Below, in pieces: positions 35,879 to 44,623 of a stretch of 64,000 nt of DNA. The stretch's first letter is position 1, and every line of letters starts with the position of its first letter. A program made the translations under genes and the position numbers. Under the pieces are notes generated by a model. It did no database searches. It was not told the DNA's origin and saw nothing but the letters and a program-made list of their open reading frames with translations. The DNA is from an uncultured bacterium (GTDB taxonomy: Bacteria; Cyanobacteriota; Vampirovibrionia; Gastranaerophilales; Gastranaerophilaceae), in assembly GCA_900319365.1 (NCBI GenBank), contig ONOE01000004.1, positions 38,914-102,913 of the forward strand. The letters run 5' to 3'.

Positions 35879-36777
35879 TTTTTCTCATCCTCATATTTTA
35901 TAAAATTGTTTTTGGGCACAACGTTTACTCTTTGCATAATGCATGCAAGTCCTGCCATATACACTCTGAAATTATCAAATTTATCCGTTTGAGATTTTGA
36001 AATAGCAAGAGATGCAACGGCATATTCATTAATATTGTCATTATTTGCCTTTATAAAACGCTCCAAAACATTTGAGCTCGGCATTGTTCTTAACGGTGCA
36101 TTCGGAGTAACCGAAGGATAAGTAACAGGGTCATGCTCAATTGAACCGATTATTACGGTATCTTCATCAGCATCGGCGCTAACCGTGATAGTATAAGTTT
36201 CACCCGCAGCTACCTGATTCGGAGCACTTAAATCAATATTCATAAATCTTGCATCTCCGTACAAAAGATAAGATTTATCAGATTGCATTGTTTCACCGCT
36301 TATGAGCCATTTGCCGTTTTTCCTTACCAAATGATAGATACTTGTCGAAACGGCATGAATTTCACCTGCAACGGCAAGAGAATCAACTTTGTCAAACGTT
36401 GTCCCCAGAGCTCTTTCTTCGACGCTTACATCGGCATAATTACCGTTTAAAGTAATTGAAAGAATATGAGTTGCATAAATTAAATCTTTGCATTCTTCCC
36501 ATGTTTCTTCAACGGTTTTAAAATATGATTTTTTATCAAATCCGTCACTATTTATGTAATTATCGTCATACAAACCTTTTAAGCCTGCAATGTCATGTTT
36601 ATTTGCAAAAGCCGAATGAAGTTCAAAGAGTTTTTTAATCTGTTTAACTTCCCCTCTTGCGATTTTATTTTGTTCATGCCTGTAACTGCCCGATGTAATA
36701 GGCGCAGCATAAGTATCGGAGCTGACAAAGCCCACTCCCAGCATAATTGCTATAACAATCAATAATAACTTTTTCAT
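35875..36777 (-). CDS. secreted NTF2-like protein of unknown function
   Basis: 300 aa with a signal peptide (~1-24, cleavage near TYA-AP). Residues ~38-165 look like an NTF2/SnoaL-type cone fold (ELHSAFANKHDIAGLKGLYDD at its start). Residues ~178-225 form a beta segment (ITVSADADEDTVIIG), then a helical end. The first gene of the lspA-rluD-lapA block. Its ATG begins only 6 nt after an extended -10 box and has no ribosome site, so the mRNA is probably leaderless. Confidence 0.75.
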   Translation of the reverse strand: MKKLLLIVIAIMLGVGFVSSDTYAAPITSGSYRHEQNKIARGEVKQIKKLFELHSAFANKHDIAGLKGLYDDNYINSDGFDKKSYFKTVEETWEECKDLIYATHILSITLNGNYADVSVEERALGTTFDKVDSLAVAGEIHAVSTSIYHLVRKNGKWLISGETMQSDKSYLLYGDARFMNIDLSAPNQVAAGETYTITVSADADEDTVIIGSIEHDPVTYPSVTPNAPLRTMPSSNVLERFIKANNDNINEYAVASLAISKSQTDKFDNFRVYMAGLACIMQRVNVVPKNNFIKYEDEKK

Positions 36778-36783
36778 AGCGAA

Positions 36784-36792
36784 ATTATATCA
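36784..36792 (-). promoter_or_regulatory. extended -10 promoter, leaderless start
   Basis: TGATATAAT (minus strand) ends 6 nt before the ATG at 36777. A weak -35 (TCGCCA) lies 17 nt upstream of the -10. Confidence 0.55.
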
Positions 36793-36924
36793 TAAAACGT
36801 AAGATTTGGCGATTTGATAAGAACAAAACAAAAAATATTTTGAATTTAATGTTATTTTTGAATAATTTTGGGATTATTAATTGTATAAATATACATTTTA
36901 TTTTTTTTAAGAGGATATGAAAAT

Positions 36925-37104
36925 ATGCAAATGAATTTAAACGGCAGTATGGAATTGACCAACTTTGATAAAATTTACTTTCTGGCATCGAATTTTAAAC
37001 TGATTAATATGGAAAAATTATTATCGGGCGTGTTTGACGAAATGTCGCAAAGCCCGTCGGTTAAATACGTCGGTGAACTGAATAAAACCGACATAATGCT
37101 ATAA
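36925..37104 (+). CDS. small protein, 59 aa
   Basis: Reads from ATG at 36925 (MQMNLNGSMELTNF...) to TAA at 37104. GAGG lies 10 nt upstream. The composition is balanced and protein-like (an amphipathic middle, DKIYFLASNFKLINMEKLL) rather than low-complexity. No family recognised. It lies alone between two divergent blocks, upstream of the activase gene, and a second in-frame ATG (36931) could be the true start. Confidence 0.5.
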   Translation: MQMNLNGSMELTNFDKIYFLASNFKLINMEKLLSGVFDEMSQSPSVKYVGELNKTDIML

Positions 37105-37129
37105 ATTAATAATTATCTTTTAAAAACTG

Positions 37130-37158
37130 TTTACATTTTTTTTTCATGCTATTATTGT
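37130..37158 (+). promoter_or_regulatory. promoter of the activase gene
   Basis: TTTACA (37130-37135) and TATTGT (37153-37158) with a 17-nt spacer; an overlapping TATTAT at 37150-37155 would give a 14-nt spacer. A leader of ~65 nt follows. Confidence 0.45.
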
Positions 37159-37160
37159 AA

Positions 37161-37206
37161 TGTTATACAGAAAGCAAAATTTGTTTGGTATAACATCAGA
37201 TGTTAT
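37161..37206 (+). promoter_or_regulatory. structured 5' leader with two mutually exclusive hairpins
   Basis: TGTTATAC (37161-37168) can pair with GTATAACA (37188-37195). ATAACAT (37190-37196) can instead pair with ATGTTAT (37200-37206). The two stems share bases 37190-37195, so only one can form. The ribosome site (GGAAG) follows at about 37220. Confidence 0.45.
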
Positions 37207-37230
37207 TTTGGTGTCAAAAAGGAAGAAAAA

Positions 37231-38235
37231 ATGAGTTTAAAAGTATACTTAGGGATAGATGTTGGTTCTGTTACCACAAAATTAGCACTTATAGATGAAA
37301 CAGGGAAATATGTAGACAGCGTAATGTTAAAAACGGCAGGAACACCTGTTGCAGCCGTTCAAAACGGTATGCGCAAACTTTATGAAAAACGTATAACCGA
37401 TTATGAAGTTATGGGTGTCGGAACAACAGGTTCAGGCAGAGCGCTTGCAGGTTCATTGGTCGGCGCTGATATTGTTAAAAATGAAATCACGGCACATGCC
37501 GTTGCAGCAAGCGTAATTGTTCCCGGAGTTCAAACAATTCTTGAAATCGGAGGACAAGACAGTAAAATCATTATCCTGCGAGATGGTATCGTTACCGATT
37601 TTGCTATGAACACGGTTTGCGCAGCAGGTACGGGTTCATTCTTAGACCATCAGGCTCAAAGACTCGGTGTTCCCATTGAAGAATTTGGTGCTACCGCATT
37701 AAAATCAGAAAACCCCGCAAGAATTGCAGGAAGATGCGGAGTATTTGCAGAAAGCGACTTAATTCACAAACAGCAGTTGGGCTACCCTGTAGAAGATTTG
37801 TTATACGGACTTTGTCAGGCATTAGTAAGAAACTATTTAAGCAACCTTGCGTTAGGTAAAGAATTATTACCTGTATTTTCATTCCAGGGCGGTGTTGCAA
37901 GCAACACGGGTATGGTAAAAGCTTTTGAAGAAGCTTTAAATGAAAAAGTTGTTGTTCCGGAACATCACCAGACAATGGGTGCAATCGGTGCTGCTATGCT
38001 TGCAATGGAAGATCACCAATACACTAACTCCAAGACCAAATTCAAAGGCTGGGATGTTGCCGATATGCATTTTTCATCCATAACATGCGCATGCAACGGA
38101 TGTTCAAACAATTGCGAAGTTATTACAATTGTTGAGGGAGTTGACGAAGTTCAGCATGTTGATAAAATAAAAGATGTAAAAGGTAATATCATCGCTCGTT
38201 GGGGAGGCACCTGCGGACGTTGGGACATAGGATAA
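37231..38235 (+). CDS. HgdC/BcrAD-BadF-type activase (ASKHA ATPase), orphan
   Basis: 334 aa. The nucleotide-binding GIDVGSVTTK is at 8-17. The [4Fe-4S] cysteines of the dimer are C130 (NTVCAAGTGS) and C169 (GRCGVFAESD). The helix-cluster-helix region and the GGVASNTG motif are intact. These ATPases inject an electron into 2-hydroxyacyl-CoA dehydratases or benzoyl-CoA reductases. A ~60-residue C-terminal tail adds CACNGCSNNC and GGTCGRW, as in longer activases, perhaps a further metal site. No dehydratase subunits are adjacent. GGAAG precedes the start, behind a switch-like leader. Confidence 0.9.
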   Translation: MSLKVYLGIDVGSVTTKLALIDETGKYVDSVMLKTAGTPVAAVQNGMRKLYEKRITDYEVMGVGTTGSGRALAGSLVGADIVKNEITAHAVAASVIVPGVQTILEIGGQDSKIIILRDGIVTDFAMNTVCAAGTGSFLDHQAQRLGVPIEEFGATALKSENPARIAGRCGVFAESDLIHKQQLGYPVEDLLYGLCQALVRNYLSNLALGKELLPVFSFQGGVASNTGMVKAFEEALNEKVVVPEHHQTMGAIGAAMLAMEDHQYTNSKTKFKGWDVADMHFSSITCACNGCSNNCEVITIVEGVDEVQHVDKIKDVKGNIIARWGGTCGRWDIG

Positions 38236-38242
38236 TTTATTT

Positions 38243-38908
38243 ATGCAAAACTTCGGAGGCTCAAGAACTTCTATATTAAAAGAATTGCCCATGGGTAATT
38301 CGGAACTTGGCGAAGCATTTGCATTGACCATAAACGATATGGTTGTTCAATCGGGTATTACCAATCCGAAAGCACAGGATTTTGATGTTGTTTCAAAGTC
38401 ATGGAGAACTCTTGCTTCAAAACCCGACAAAACTCCCGAAGATTTGGAAAAACTTGATAAAACCTTTAAAGAAAGCATAATGGAACTTGCGCAGTCATAT
38501 CTGCTTTTTATTGCAAGGCAGGTGGGCAATTTCAGCGGGAAAATATCTTATCCCGAATATGAAAGATACATGTTCAAATACAGATTCGGACATTATGATA
38601 TAGAAAATAAACCAGAATACATAAACAAAGTCAAAGTTATGCTTGGTAATGCATTTAAAAAACTTTCCCGCCACGGAGAAGAAACAGGCGATGACTTAAT
38701 TGATAAAGATGATATGGCAGCTTTTGTTTATGCTGTTTCGACAAAATCAAGAAGGGATGAAAACAACAATTTCAAAGGTTTTGAAATAAACGGAATAATA
38801 AAACCCGCAGATTATGCGGTTGATGAGAACAATTTATTTCAAGCGGAAGATAATTTATTTTCTCTAAAATTAAGGGTTGCATATAAAGTTTTAAATAACA
38901 AGCTATAG
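38243..38908 (+). CDS. uncharacterised protein with EF-hand-like patterns
   Basis: 221 aa, no signal peptide. Two segments weakly resemble EF-hand loops: NFSGKISYPEYERYM (about 95-109) and TGDDLIDKDDMAAF (about 146-159); both lack some ligands. The rest is mostly helical. It starts 7 nt after the activase stop and is followed 13 nt later by a secreted-protein gene, so the three are probably co-transcribed. Function unknown. Confidence 0.65.
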   Translation: MQNFGGSRTSILKELPMGNSELGEAFALTINDMVVQSGITNPKAQDFDVVSKSWRTLASKPDKTPEDLEKLDKTFKESIMELAQSYLLFIARQVGNFSGKISYPEYERYMFKYRFGHYDIENKPEYINKVKVMLGNAFKKLSRHGEETGDDLIDKDDMAAFVYAVSTKSRRDENNNFKGFEINGIIKPADYAVDENNLFQAEDNLFSLKLRVAYKVLNNKL

Positions 38909-38921
38909 GAGTGAAAGAAGT

Positions 38922-39584
38922 ATGAAAAAATTATTTATTACAATGCTTTTAATTTTTGCATGTGCATCATGCGCTTATGCATTTGAAGATATCACGGTTG
39001 AAGAAAAACCTCCCGTTCTTACCCAAAAAGAATACGATAACGAAGATGCAATTCATCCCGAAATTGCTTTTGATTGGCTTGAAATACCCGTAAATATCAG
39101 AACACAGCAAGCTGATAAATTTAAAAATATAATTTTTGATAATAATTCTAATATTTATTTATCAAAAGAAGAATTTAACCGAGAATTTAATAAATACAAA
39201 AAAGATACAGAATACAAACATCATTATATGCTTGCAAATAACGGGGTAACTGAAGATGAAGATGCAAAATATAATCCTTTCTACTACAAAAAAGATACCC
39301 TTGTAATTTATGCGATTCAATTCAAAAACAATTTCCACAATTCACTTTATTACACGGCTTACGGTAAATTATATTATGTAGATATAACTTCAGACAATTA
39401 TCCGAATTTTCCGTACTATTCAATGCAGTATGATAGAAAAGGCAATTTAAGAAGTGCTATCTACTTTGTTTCAAATGACATTCAATATATGTACAACCCC
39501 GACAAAGAATTTTTGGGAGTATGGTACAAAGACAAAATGTATGATATTAACGGCAAACAAATTTCAACCCGTGAGGGCTGGTAA
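38922..39584 (+). CDS. secreted protein of unknown function
   Basis: 220 aa with a signal peptide (~1-20, cleavage near AYA-FE; a Cys pair just before is not a convincing lipobox). The mature protein is Tyr/Asp/Lys-rich, with a C-terminal repeat-like pattern (YDRKGNLRSA, YNPDKEFLGVWYKDKMYD) resembling short beta-strand repeats. AGGAG lies upstream. No family recognised; it ends the three-gene activase operon. Confidence 0.7.
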   Translation: MKKLFITMLLIFACASCAYAFEDITVEEKPPVLTQKEYDNEDAIHPEIAFDWLEIPVNIRTQQADKFKNIIFDNNSNIYLSKEEFNREFNKYKKDTEYKHHYMLANNGVTEDEDAKYNPFYYKKDTLVIYAIQFKNNFHNSLYYTAYGKLYYVDITSDNYPNFPYYSMQYDRKGNLRSAIYFVSNDIQYMYNPDKEFLGVWYKDKMYDINGKQISTREGW

Positions 39585-39601
39585 TATTTAAAAGAGTTTG
39601 T

Positions 39602-40387
39602 TTACCTGATAACTTCTTTTTGATATGCCCACGCAGAATGGTTGTGAATGCTCTCATACGCTTCACAGTTTACTTCAAATTCGTTGATAATCTTGTTTTC
39701 ACGAAGTTTTACGACAACTTCTCTTAAAACATCTTCAACAAATCTGGGGTTTTCATAAGCGTGCTCTGTTACGTATTTTTCGTCCTGACGTTTCAAAAGA
39801 GTATACAAAGGACTGGAGGCGCAGGATTCTATCATTTGGATTAAATCTTCAAGCCAGATATGCTCGGTTTCATCATAAGAAACCTTGACGCTTATTATGG
39901 CTCTTTGATTGTGCGCACCGTATTTTGAAATTTCTTTTGAACAAGGGCAAAGCGTTGTTACCGGGACTTTTGCTCCTAGGAAAAATTTATAATTATTGTC
40001 TTTATCTATATACCCCTCAAACGAACAATCATAACAAACAGGCGCTTTTAATTTTGTAACGGGAGCGGGCTTATCGATAAAATATTTAAAATTAAATTCA
40101 AGTTCTCCGCTTTGAGCATGGAGCTTTTTGATAATTTTTTCAAGACAGCCTTTAATATCAACGCCCAAAAGATTTTTAGTGCGCCATTCGTTCAAAACCT
40201 CAACAAATCGGCTCATGTGAGTACCTTTGTAATTTTTAGGCAAAGAAACAGCCGCTCTTGCTTGTCCCGAAACAACAAGGTCATGTTTATCTTTACGCTG
40301 AATAATCAAAGGCAGGTCAATATTTTTAATTCCGACCTTTTGAATATCTACGTTTCTGTTATCTTGAGTATTTTGAACATCTTTCAT
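39602..40387 (-). CDS. folE2: GTP cyclohydrolase FolE2 (type IB)
   Basis: 261 aa. It makes dihydroneopterin triphosphate from GTP for folate or 7-deazaguanine synthesis, with less metal stringency than FolE. KGTHMSRF (54-61), TTLCPCSKEIS with catalytic-type C147, H159 and SIHNHSAW near the end match GCYH-IB. No other pathway gene is adjacent, and no Shine-Dalgarno sequence is seen. Confidence 0.95.
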   Translation of the reverse strand: MKDVQNTQDNRNVDIQKVGIKNIDLPLIIQRKDKHDLVVSGQARAAVSLPKNYKGTHMSRFVEVLNEWRTKNLLGVDIKGCLEKIIKKLHAQSGELEFNFKYFIDKPAPVTKLKAPVCYDCSFEGYIDKDNNYKFFLGAKVPVTTLCPCSKEISKYGAHNQRAIISVKVSYDETEHIWLEDLIQMIESCASSPLYTLLKRQDEKYVTEHAYENPRFVEDVLREVVVKLRENKIINEFEVNCEAYESIHNHSAWAYQKEVIR

Positions 40388-40437
40388 CGTTATCTATTCG
40401 TTATTTAATAGTTATGAACTTTTTAACCTTATGTGTG

Positions 40438-41427
40438 TTATATCAAGCTTATAATGTTTCCGACGATATCACCATGGTTTGTTTTAATTTCGCTGTTTCG
40501 TTTGATATTTCCCCAATGGAGGTTATTTATCAAATCTATTGCGACAAATTCTCTTGCTTCCATATTGGCATCACAAATCTTTAGTGCAAATCCTTCTTCG
40601 GTTTCAACGTTTACAACTATTATAAGCCCGCCTGCACCGACTTTTGCAACCAAATTTTTGCTGTTTTCTATTATTTTTGTATCAGTTCTGTTTTCCCCGC
40701 CGATAATATAAGGATTATTCAAAAATGCATCTTTTATTTTTGAATATTTCGGGTTGCAGAACAAATTCAAATAACCCTTAACCATATTTTCTAAAGGCAT
40801 AGAGCATATCGGAACTCCGCAGCCATCTTTTGTAATCGGATAAGATTTTTTGAGCTCGCAAAGTTCATAAATTTTATTTTTAATTGCCTGCTGCAAGGGG
40901 TGAGTCAATTCATCATAATTTTCAAGATTCCAGCCTTTCAATTTGCAAAGCCCGAGCATCATGGTATGTTTACCCGAACAATTGTTATGAACAGCAGTTG
41001 CCTTTTGCCCGTTTAATAAAAGTTCATTTTGAGCGGTTTTAGAAATAGGTTCATGAGCACCGCATTTCAAATCTCTTTCATCAAGATCAAATTTCTTCAA
41101 AAGACCTTTTACAATTTCGGTATGAACCTTTTCGCCTGCATGAGATGCGCAGCAAATTGCAATTTCTTCAGATGTTAAGTCAAATTCTTTATCAAGACCA
41201 TAATCAATAATCAATGCAGCCTGCAAAGGTTTTGCGCAAGATCTCAAGAAAAAAGGCTGATTTTTGTCATCGCCGATTTTTTCTGTTGCATCGGTTTTAT
41301 TGCATCTTACAACATAGCCGAAATGTTCCTGTTCGGGCAATCCGTCCCTTAAATAAATCAACAATTTTTCGGGTTCAGAGTGAACCGTTTTTTTTAAAGT
41401 ATTTTTTATATTTTCAATATTTTCCAT
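40438..41427 (-). CDS. asparaginase II-family protein (PF06089 type)
   Basis: 329 aa. The family motifs are present: FFLRSCAKPLQ near the N-terminus, NNCSGKHTMML in the middle and DGCGVPI. This family, first seen in Rhizobium, is a beta-lactamase-related fold proposed to hydrolyse asparagine. A TTAGGATTAGGAAA stretch precedes the ATG. No signal peptide, so cytoplasmic. It follows the MshEN-like gene by 17 nt, probably in the same transcript. Confidence 0.85.
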   Translation of the reverse strand: MENIENIKNTLKKTVHSEPEKLLIYLRDGLPEQEHFGYVVRCNKTDATEKIGDDKNQPFFLRSCAKPLQAALIIDYGLDKEFDLTSEEIAICCASHAGEKVHTEIVKGLLKKFDLDERDLKCGAHEPISKTAQNELLLNGQKATAVHNNCSGKHTMMLGLCKLKGWNLENYDELTHPLQQAIKNKIYELCELKKSYPITKDGCGVPICSMPLENMVKGYLNLFCNPKYSKIKDAFLNNPYIIGGENRTDTKIIENSKNLVAKVGAGGLIIVVNVETEEGFALKICDANMEAREFVAIDLINNLHWGNIKRNSEIKTNHGDIVGNIISLI

Positions 41428-41444
41428 TTTCCTAATCCTAAGTT

Positions 41445-42143
41445 TTATCTGTTTGAAAGAAGTTTTTTGATTTTGTTGCGCAATTCGAGATTCTCACGTT
41501 TCAAATCTTCTATCTGCTTTTCATAATCTTTTGCTTCAACTATTTTGGGAACTTCATTGTGGTCAAGTATAAATCTTTTTTTAGCTTCATCTTTTATGGC
41601 AAGAATTGTATCAAGTTGCTTTTGAGAAATAAACCCCAATTCAACAAGCGATTGCCCGAATTTTTTATTATGTTTTTTAGCTCTGTGTTCATAATTTAAA
41701 ACGGCATCATCAAGCTGCTGTTCGGAAATAACACCGTCCTGCATAAAAAATTCTCCCGTACGATATTTCCCTGCAAGAAATCCCGCAATGTTTAAAATCT
41801 GAGAATTATCAGGAAGCTGAATAAACCCTTCATCTACGCCGAAAAGAAAATAATTTGCGATTTCTTCCATAGACATATAGGTATTTATTGCAATTTCAGA
41901 TATACTGACCTTCTTGTCGCAATAGTCAAATATGTTGTAAATATTTTCATCAAATCCCGAATATCTGTTTGCCAGTTCGCATTTGCCTTTGTCGGTCAAT
42001 GCAGGTTTATAAGTTGCAAAAGTGTATGCCAGTTCACTTTCGGGGTGAACCTCTTTTGATAAATTTACATAAATAATTTCCTTTAACCATGTAGGGAAAT
42101 TCGATATTTTTTCAAGGAATTTACCTAAAAAATTTCTTTGCAC
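41445..42143 (-). CDS. MshEN-like (T2SSE N-terminal type) protein
   Basis: 232 aa, starting at a GTG codon with GGAGAG ~8 nt upstream. Residues ~60-125 look like a winged-helix or SpoIID-like helical part. Residues ~128-190 carry two MshEN-like repeats: GEFFMQDGVISEQQLDDAV and FGQSLVELGFISQKQLDTIL, the motif that in MshE-type ATPases binds cyclic di-GMP. A coiled coil (~205-230) ends the protein. No ATPase domain is present. A signal-responsive adaptor is plausible but not demonstrated. Confidence 0.6.
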   Translation of the reverse strand: MQRNFLGKFLEKISNFPTWLKEIIYVNLSKEVHPESELAYTFATYKPALTDKGKCELANRYSGFDENIYNIFDYCDKKVSISEIAINTYMSMEEIANYFLFGVDEGFIQLPDNSQILNIAGFLAGKYRTGEFFMQDGVISEQQLDDAVLNYEHRAKKHNKKFGQSLVELGFISQKQLDTILAIKDEAKKRFILDHNEVPKIVEAKDYEKQIEDLKRENLELRNKIKKLLSNR

Positions 42144-42222
42144 GTCCTATTCTCTCCGATTTTACGCATATTTTAACATTAAATAACAAGCAGTTCAACA
42201 TAATATTTCTAATTATTTAGAC

Positions 42223-42253
42223 AAAAAAAAGACCTTGAGTATTTTACCAAGGC
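42223..42253 (-). terminator. terminator after nadE
   Basis: On the minus strand GGCCTTG and CAAGGTC enclose a short loop and are followed by eight T. It lies ~115 nt past the nadE stop. Confidence 0.75.
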
Positions 42254-42368
42254 CTATCCGTTTAAATAAGAAGAGAGAGCTTTATATATTTATATAAAGT
42301 ATTCTCAAAGTGAAAAATTGCTAAATTCGTTCAATTTTGTTTACAAAACTTAATATGTGCTTAAAAGT

Positions 42369-44396
42369 TTAATTTTGCCAATCGTTGATTTTTTCATCGA
42401 TTTCTTCGCAAGATATGCCTTTATAGTTTATTCTTGAAGATGTAATCGGCTGTTTGTAATCGTATTTGTTGATTGAACGGGAATCAACTATTACTGACGG
42501 AGGCAGAATAGACCATTTGTATAATGCTGCAGCCATTCGTTTGTAGAACTTATCCAGCCATTGAATTTTCTGTTCCTGCGAAACTTTATGTTTTTTCTCA
42601 TACAAAAATTCCGAATTTAACATATCATAATAATGTTCTTTTTTATTTTCAATACGCCAAATAACTTCATCAAGAAATTCATAAGGCATAAGAGCATCTT
42701 CTGCTACCAACGGTTTGCCCGTTTTGGGATCAATTGCAAGTTCTGCTCCGGGTTTTTTGTCGATAATACTTTGCGGCATTGCATTTTTGACTTTTCTGTT
42801 TTCATTCATCCAGCGGGCAAGCGCAAACAATTTAGTTTTGGGGATATCCGCAATAGGCGCAAATCCGCCTGACATATCGCCGTTTATCGTTGCATATCCC
42901 ATATAAAGTTCGGATTTATCAGATGTTGCAATCGGCAAAGTAGAACCAAATTCGTTACTTATGCCCCATAAAAACATTGCACGGGATCTTGCCTGAATGT
43001 TATCGGGAGTGAAAGATTTTTTATATCTGCCGTCCCATTTTTTTTCAACCTCTTTAAAAAGTTTTTGCAAACAATTATTGGTCGTTTCAAACATCTGCGA
43101 TATGGGGGCTGTTGCAAAGTTTATCCCTAAATTTTGCGCCAAAACTTCAGCATCGCTTTTGCTTTCCGTTGAAGTTATTTTAGACGGCATGCTGATTCCG
43201 AAAACATTTTCAGCTCCGAGTGCATCGGCAAGAAGAACTGCACAAACAGAAGAATCCAATCCGCCTGACAGCCCGATAACCGCTCTTTTAAAGCCCGTCT
43301 TCTTAAAATAATCTTTTATCCCCTGAATGACCGTTTTATAAGTTCTTTCCAAATCAGGCTCATACTCAAGAGTATAAACTTTGTTTTCAGTTAAAGTCTT
43401 TTCCAAACCGTTTGTAAGCGGATAAATTTTGCCTAAACCCATTAGAGGGTTTACTATCAAAAATTGTTCTCTGAAAGATTTTGCTCTTGCCAAAAGTTTT
43501 CCGTCTTTATCAAAAACCCTGCTTGAACCATCAAATGAGCTGTTATCAATTGCACCGACCTGATTTACATAAACAATCGGGGTAGAATATTTTTTTGCTA
43601 TAAAAGAAAACATATTATGTTTCAATTGTTCTTTTTTTGCCCTCGTAGGAGATGCAGAACAATTGATAAATACATCAGGATGCTCTTTTGAGAGTTCTTC
43701 TATCGGATCAACCGAATACAATGTTTTATCATTGAAAAAGTCGCTGTCATTCCAACAATCCTCGCAAATCGTAATTCCGTATTTAACTCCGTTTACGACA
43801 TTTAATTTTGAGCAATCTTCAATTTTATCTTCATCAAACTGTCCGAGCGTTTCACCGCTTTGAGCTCCTACAACGGGCGACGGTTCAATATATCTGTAAT
43901 CGTTAAATTCAGAATACGTCGGAAGCAAAGATTTTCTGACTATCGATTGAATTTTGCCATTATTTAACACCGCAACCGAATTATAATACTTTTTACCCGT
44001 TAAACGGTCATATCTTCTGGGCTCTACAAAACCGACAAGCGCCGTAATATCCGTACATATTTTTGCGACTTCTTTTAGCCACTTAACGTTATCTTCAACA
44101 ATAATAGGGTGCCTGTCAATTGTATCTTCTATAGGATAACCCATCAAAATCAATTCGGGGAAAACAACCATATCAAGCCCGACATTTTGAGAATGTTTAA
44201 TATATTTTATAACCTTTTTTGCGTTATATTCAATATCGCCTGCTATAGGATCAATCTGAGCAAGCCCGACAGAGCCCTTTTTATAAGGCTTCAAAAGTTC
44301 TTTTAACTCTTTTTCAATACTTTCTGCTCTCGAACGGTCATCAATGCCGTCAAATTCTTCGGATAGTTTATATATCTTTTCAATGTTATTTTCCAT
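42369..44396 (-). CDS. nadE: glutamine-dependent NAD+ synthetase NadE
   Basis: 675 aa. The N-terminal nitrilase-type glutaminase domain carries the E81 / K155 / C211 triad (FPELILMG, RKSLLP, CEDCWND). The C-terminal synthetase has the P-loop SGGLDSS (377-383). It converts deamido-NAD to NAD with glutamine as ammonia source. There is a ~40-residue N-terminal extension before the usual GSVGLAQI start; no strong ribosome site marks the first ATG, so the true start could be a little different. tRNA-Pro lies immediately upstream. Confidence 0.95.
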   Translation of the reverse strand: MENNIEKIYKLSEEFDGIDDRSRAESIEKELKELLKPYKKGSVGLAQIDPIAGDIEYNAKKVIKYIKHSQNVGLDMVVFPELILMGYPIEDTIDRHPIIVEDNVKWLKEVAKICTDITALVGFVEPRRYDRLTGKKYYNSVAVLNNGKIQSIVRKSLLPTYSEFNDYRYIEPSPVVGAQSGETLGQFDEDKIEDCSKLNVVNGVKYGITICEDCWNDSDFFNDKTLYSVDPIEELSKEHPDVFINCSASPTRAKKEQLKHNMFSFIAKKYSTPIVYVNQVGAIDNSSFDGSSRVFDKDGKLLARAKSFREQFLIVNPLMGLGKIYPLTNGLEKTLTENKVYTLEYEPDLERTYKTVIQGIKDYFKKTGFKRAVIGLSGGLDSSVCAVLLADALGAENVFGISMPSKITSTESKSDAEVLAQNLGINFATAPISQMFETTNNCLQKLFKEVEKKWDGRYKKSFTPDNIQARSRAMFLWGISNEFGSTLPIATSDKSELYMGYATINGDMSGGFAPIADIPKTKLFALARWMNENRKVKNAMPQSIIDKKPGAELAIDPKTGKPLVAEDALMPYEFLDEVIWRIENKKEHYYDMLNSEFLYEKKHKVSQEQKIQWLDKFYKRMAAALYKWSILPPSVIVDSRSINKYDYKQPITSSRINYKGISCEEIDEKINDWQN

Positions 44397-44435
44397 ATAT
44401 TTCGGTAAACCTTATAAAAATAATTCCTAAAAAAA

Positions 44436-44509
<74 letters not shown>

Positions 44510-44623
44510 ATATGTTTATTTTATTATAGCACCAACAAAACTTTCGTTTTGTCGTGTGCGCTACCCCTCTCCGAAAAATGATTAAGTATCATTTTTCGTC
44601 GGCAGAGTGCTACATCCCGATAT
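44510..44623 (-). pseudogene. degenerate tRNA-Pro-like copy with palindromic insertion
   Basis: GCTACATCCCGATAT (44609-44623) exactly repeats the tRNA 5' end (44499-44513), and GTGCGCTACC (44556-44565) repeats its D-arm (44482-44491). Between these blocks, where the D-loop should be, lies an imperfect palindrome (44567-44605) with perfect 11-bp arms CGAAAAATGAT/ATCATTTTTCG. A further hairpin (CAAAAC-TTTC-GTTTTG, 44536-44551) takes the place of the anticodon arm. It cannot fold as a tRNA. Confidence 0.55.

Noticed and set aside
37231..38235. A complete 2-hydroxyglutaryl-CoA dehydratase operon
   Set aside because: Only the activase is present; the genes on either side do not resemble HgdA or HgdB.
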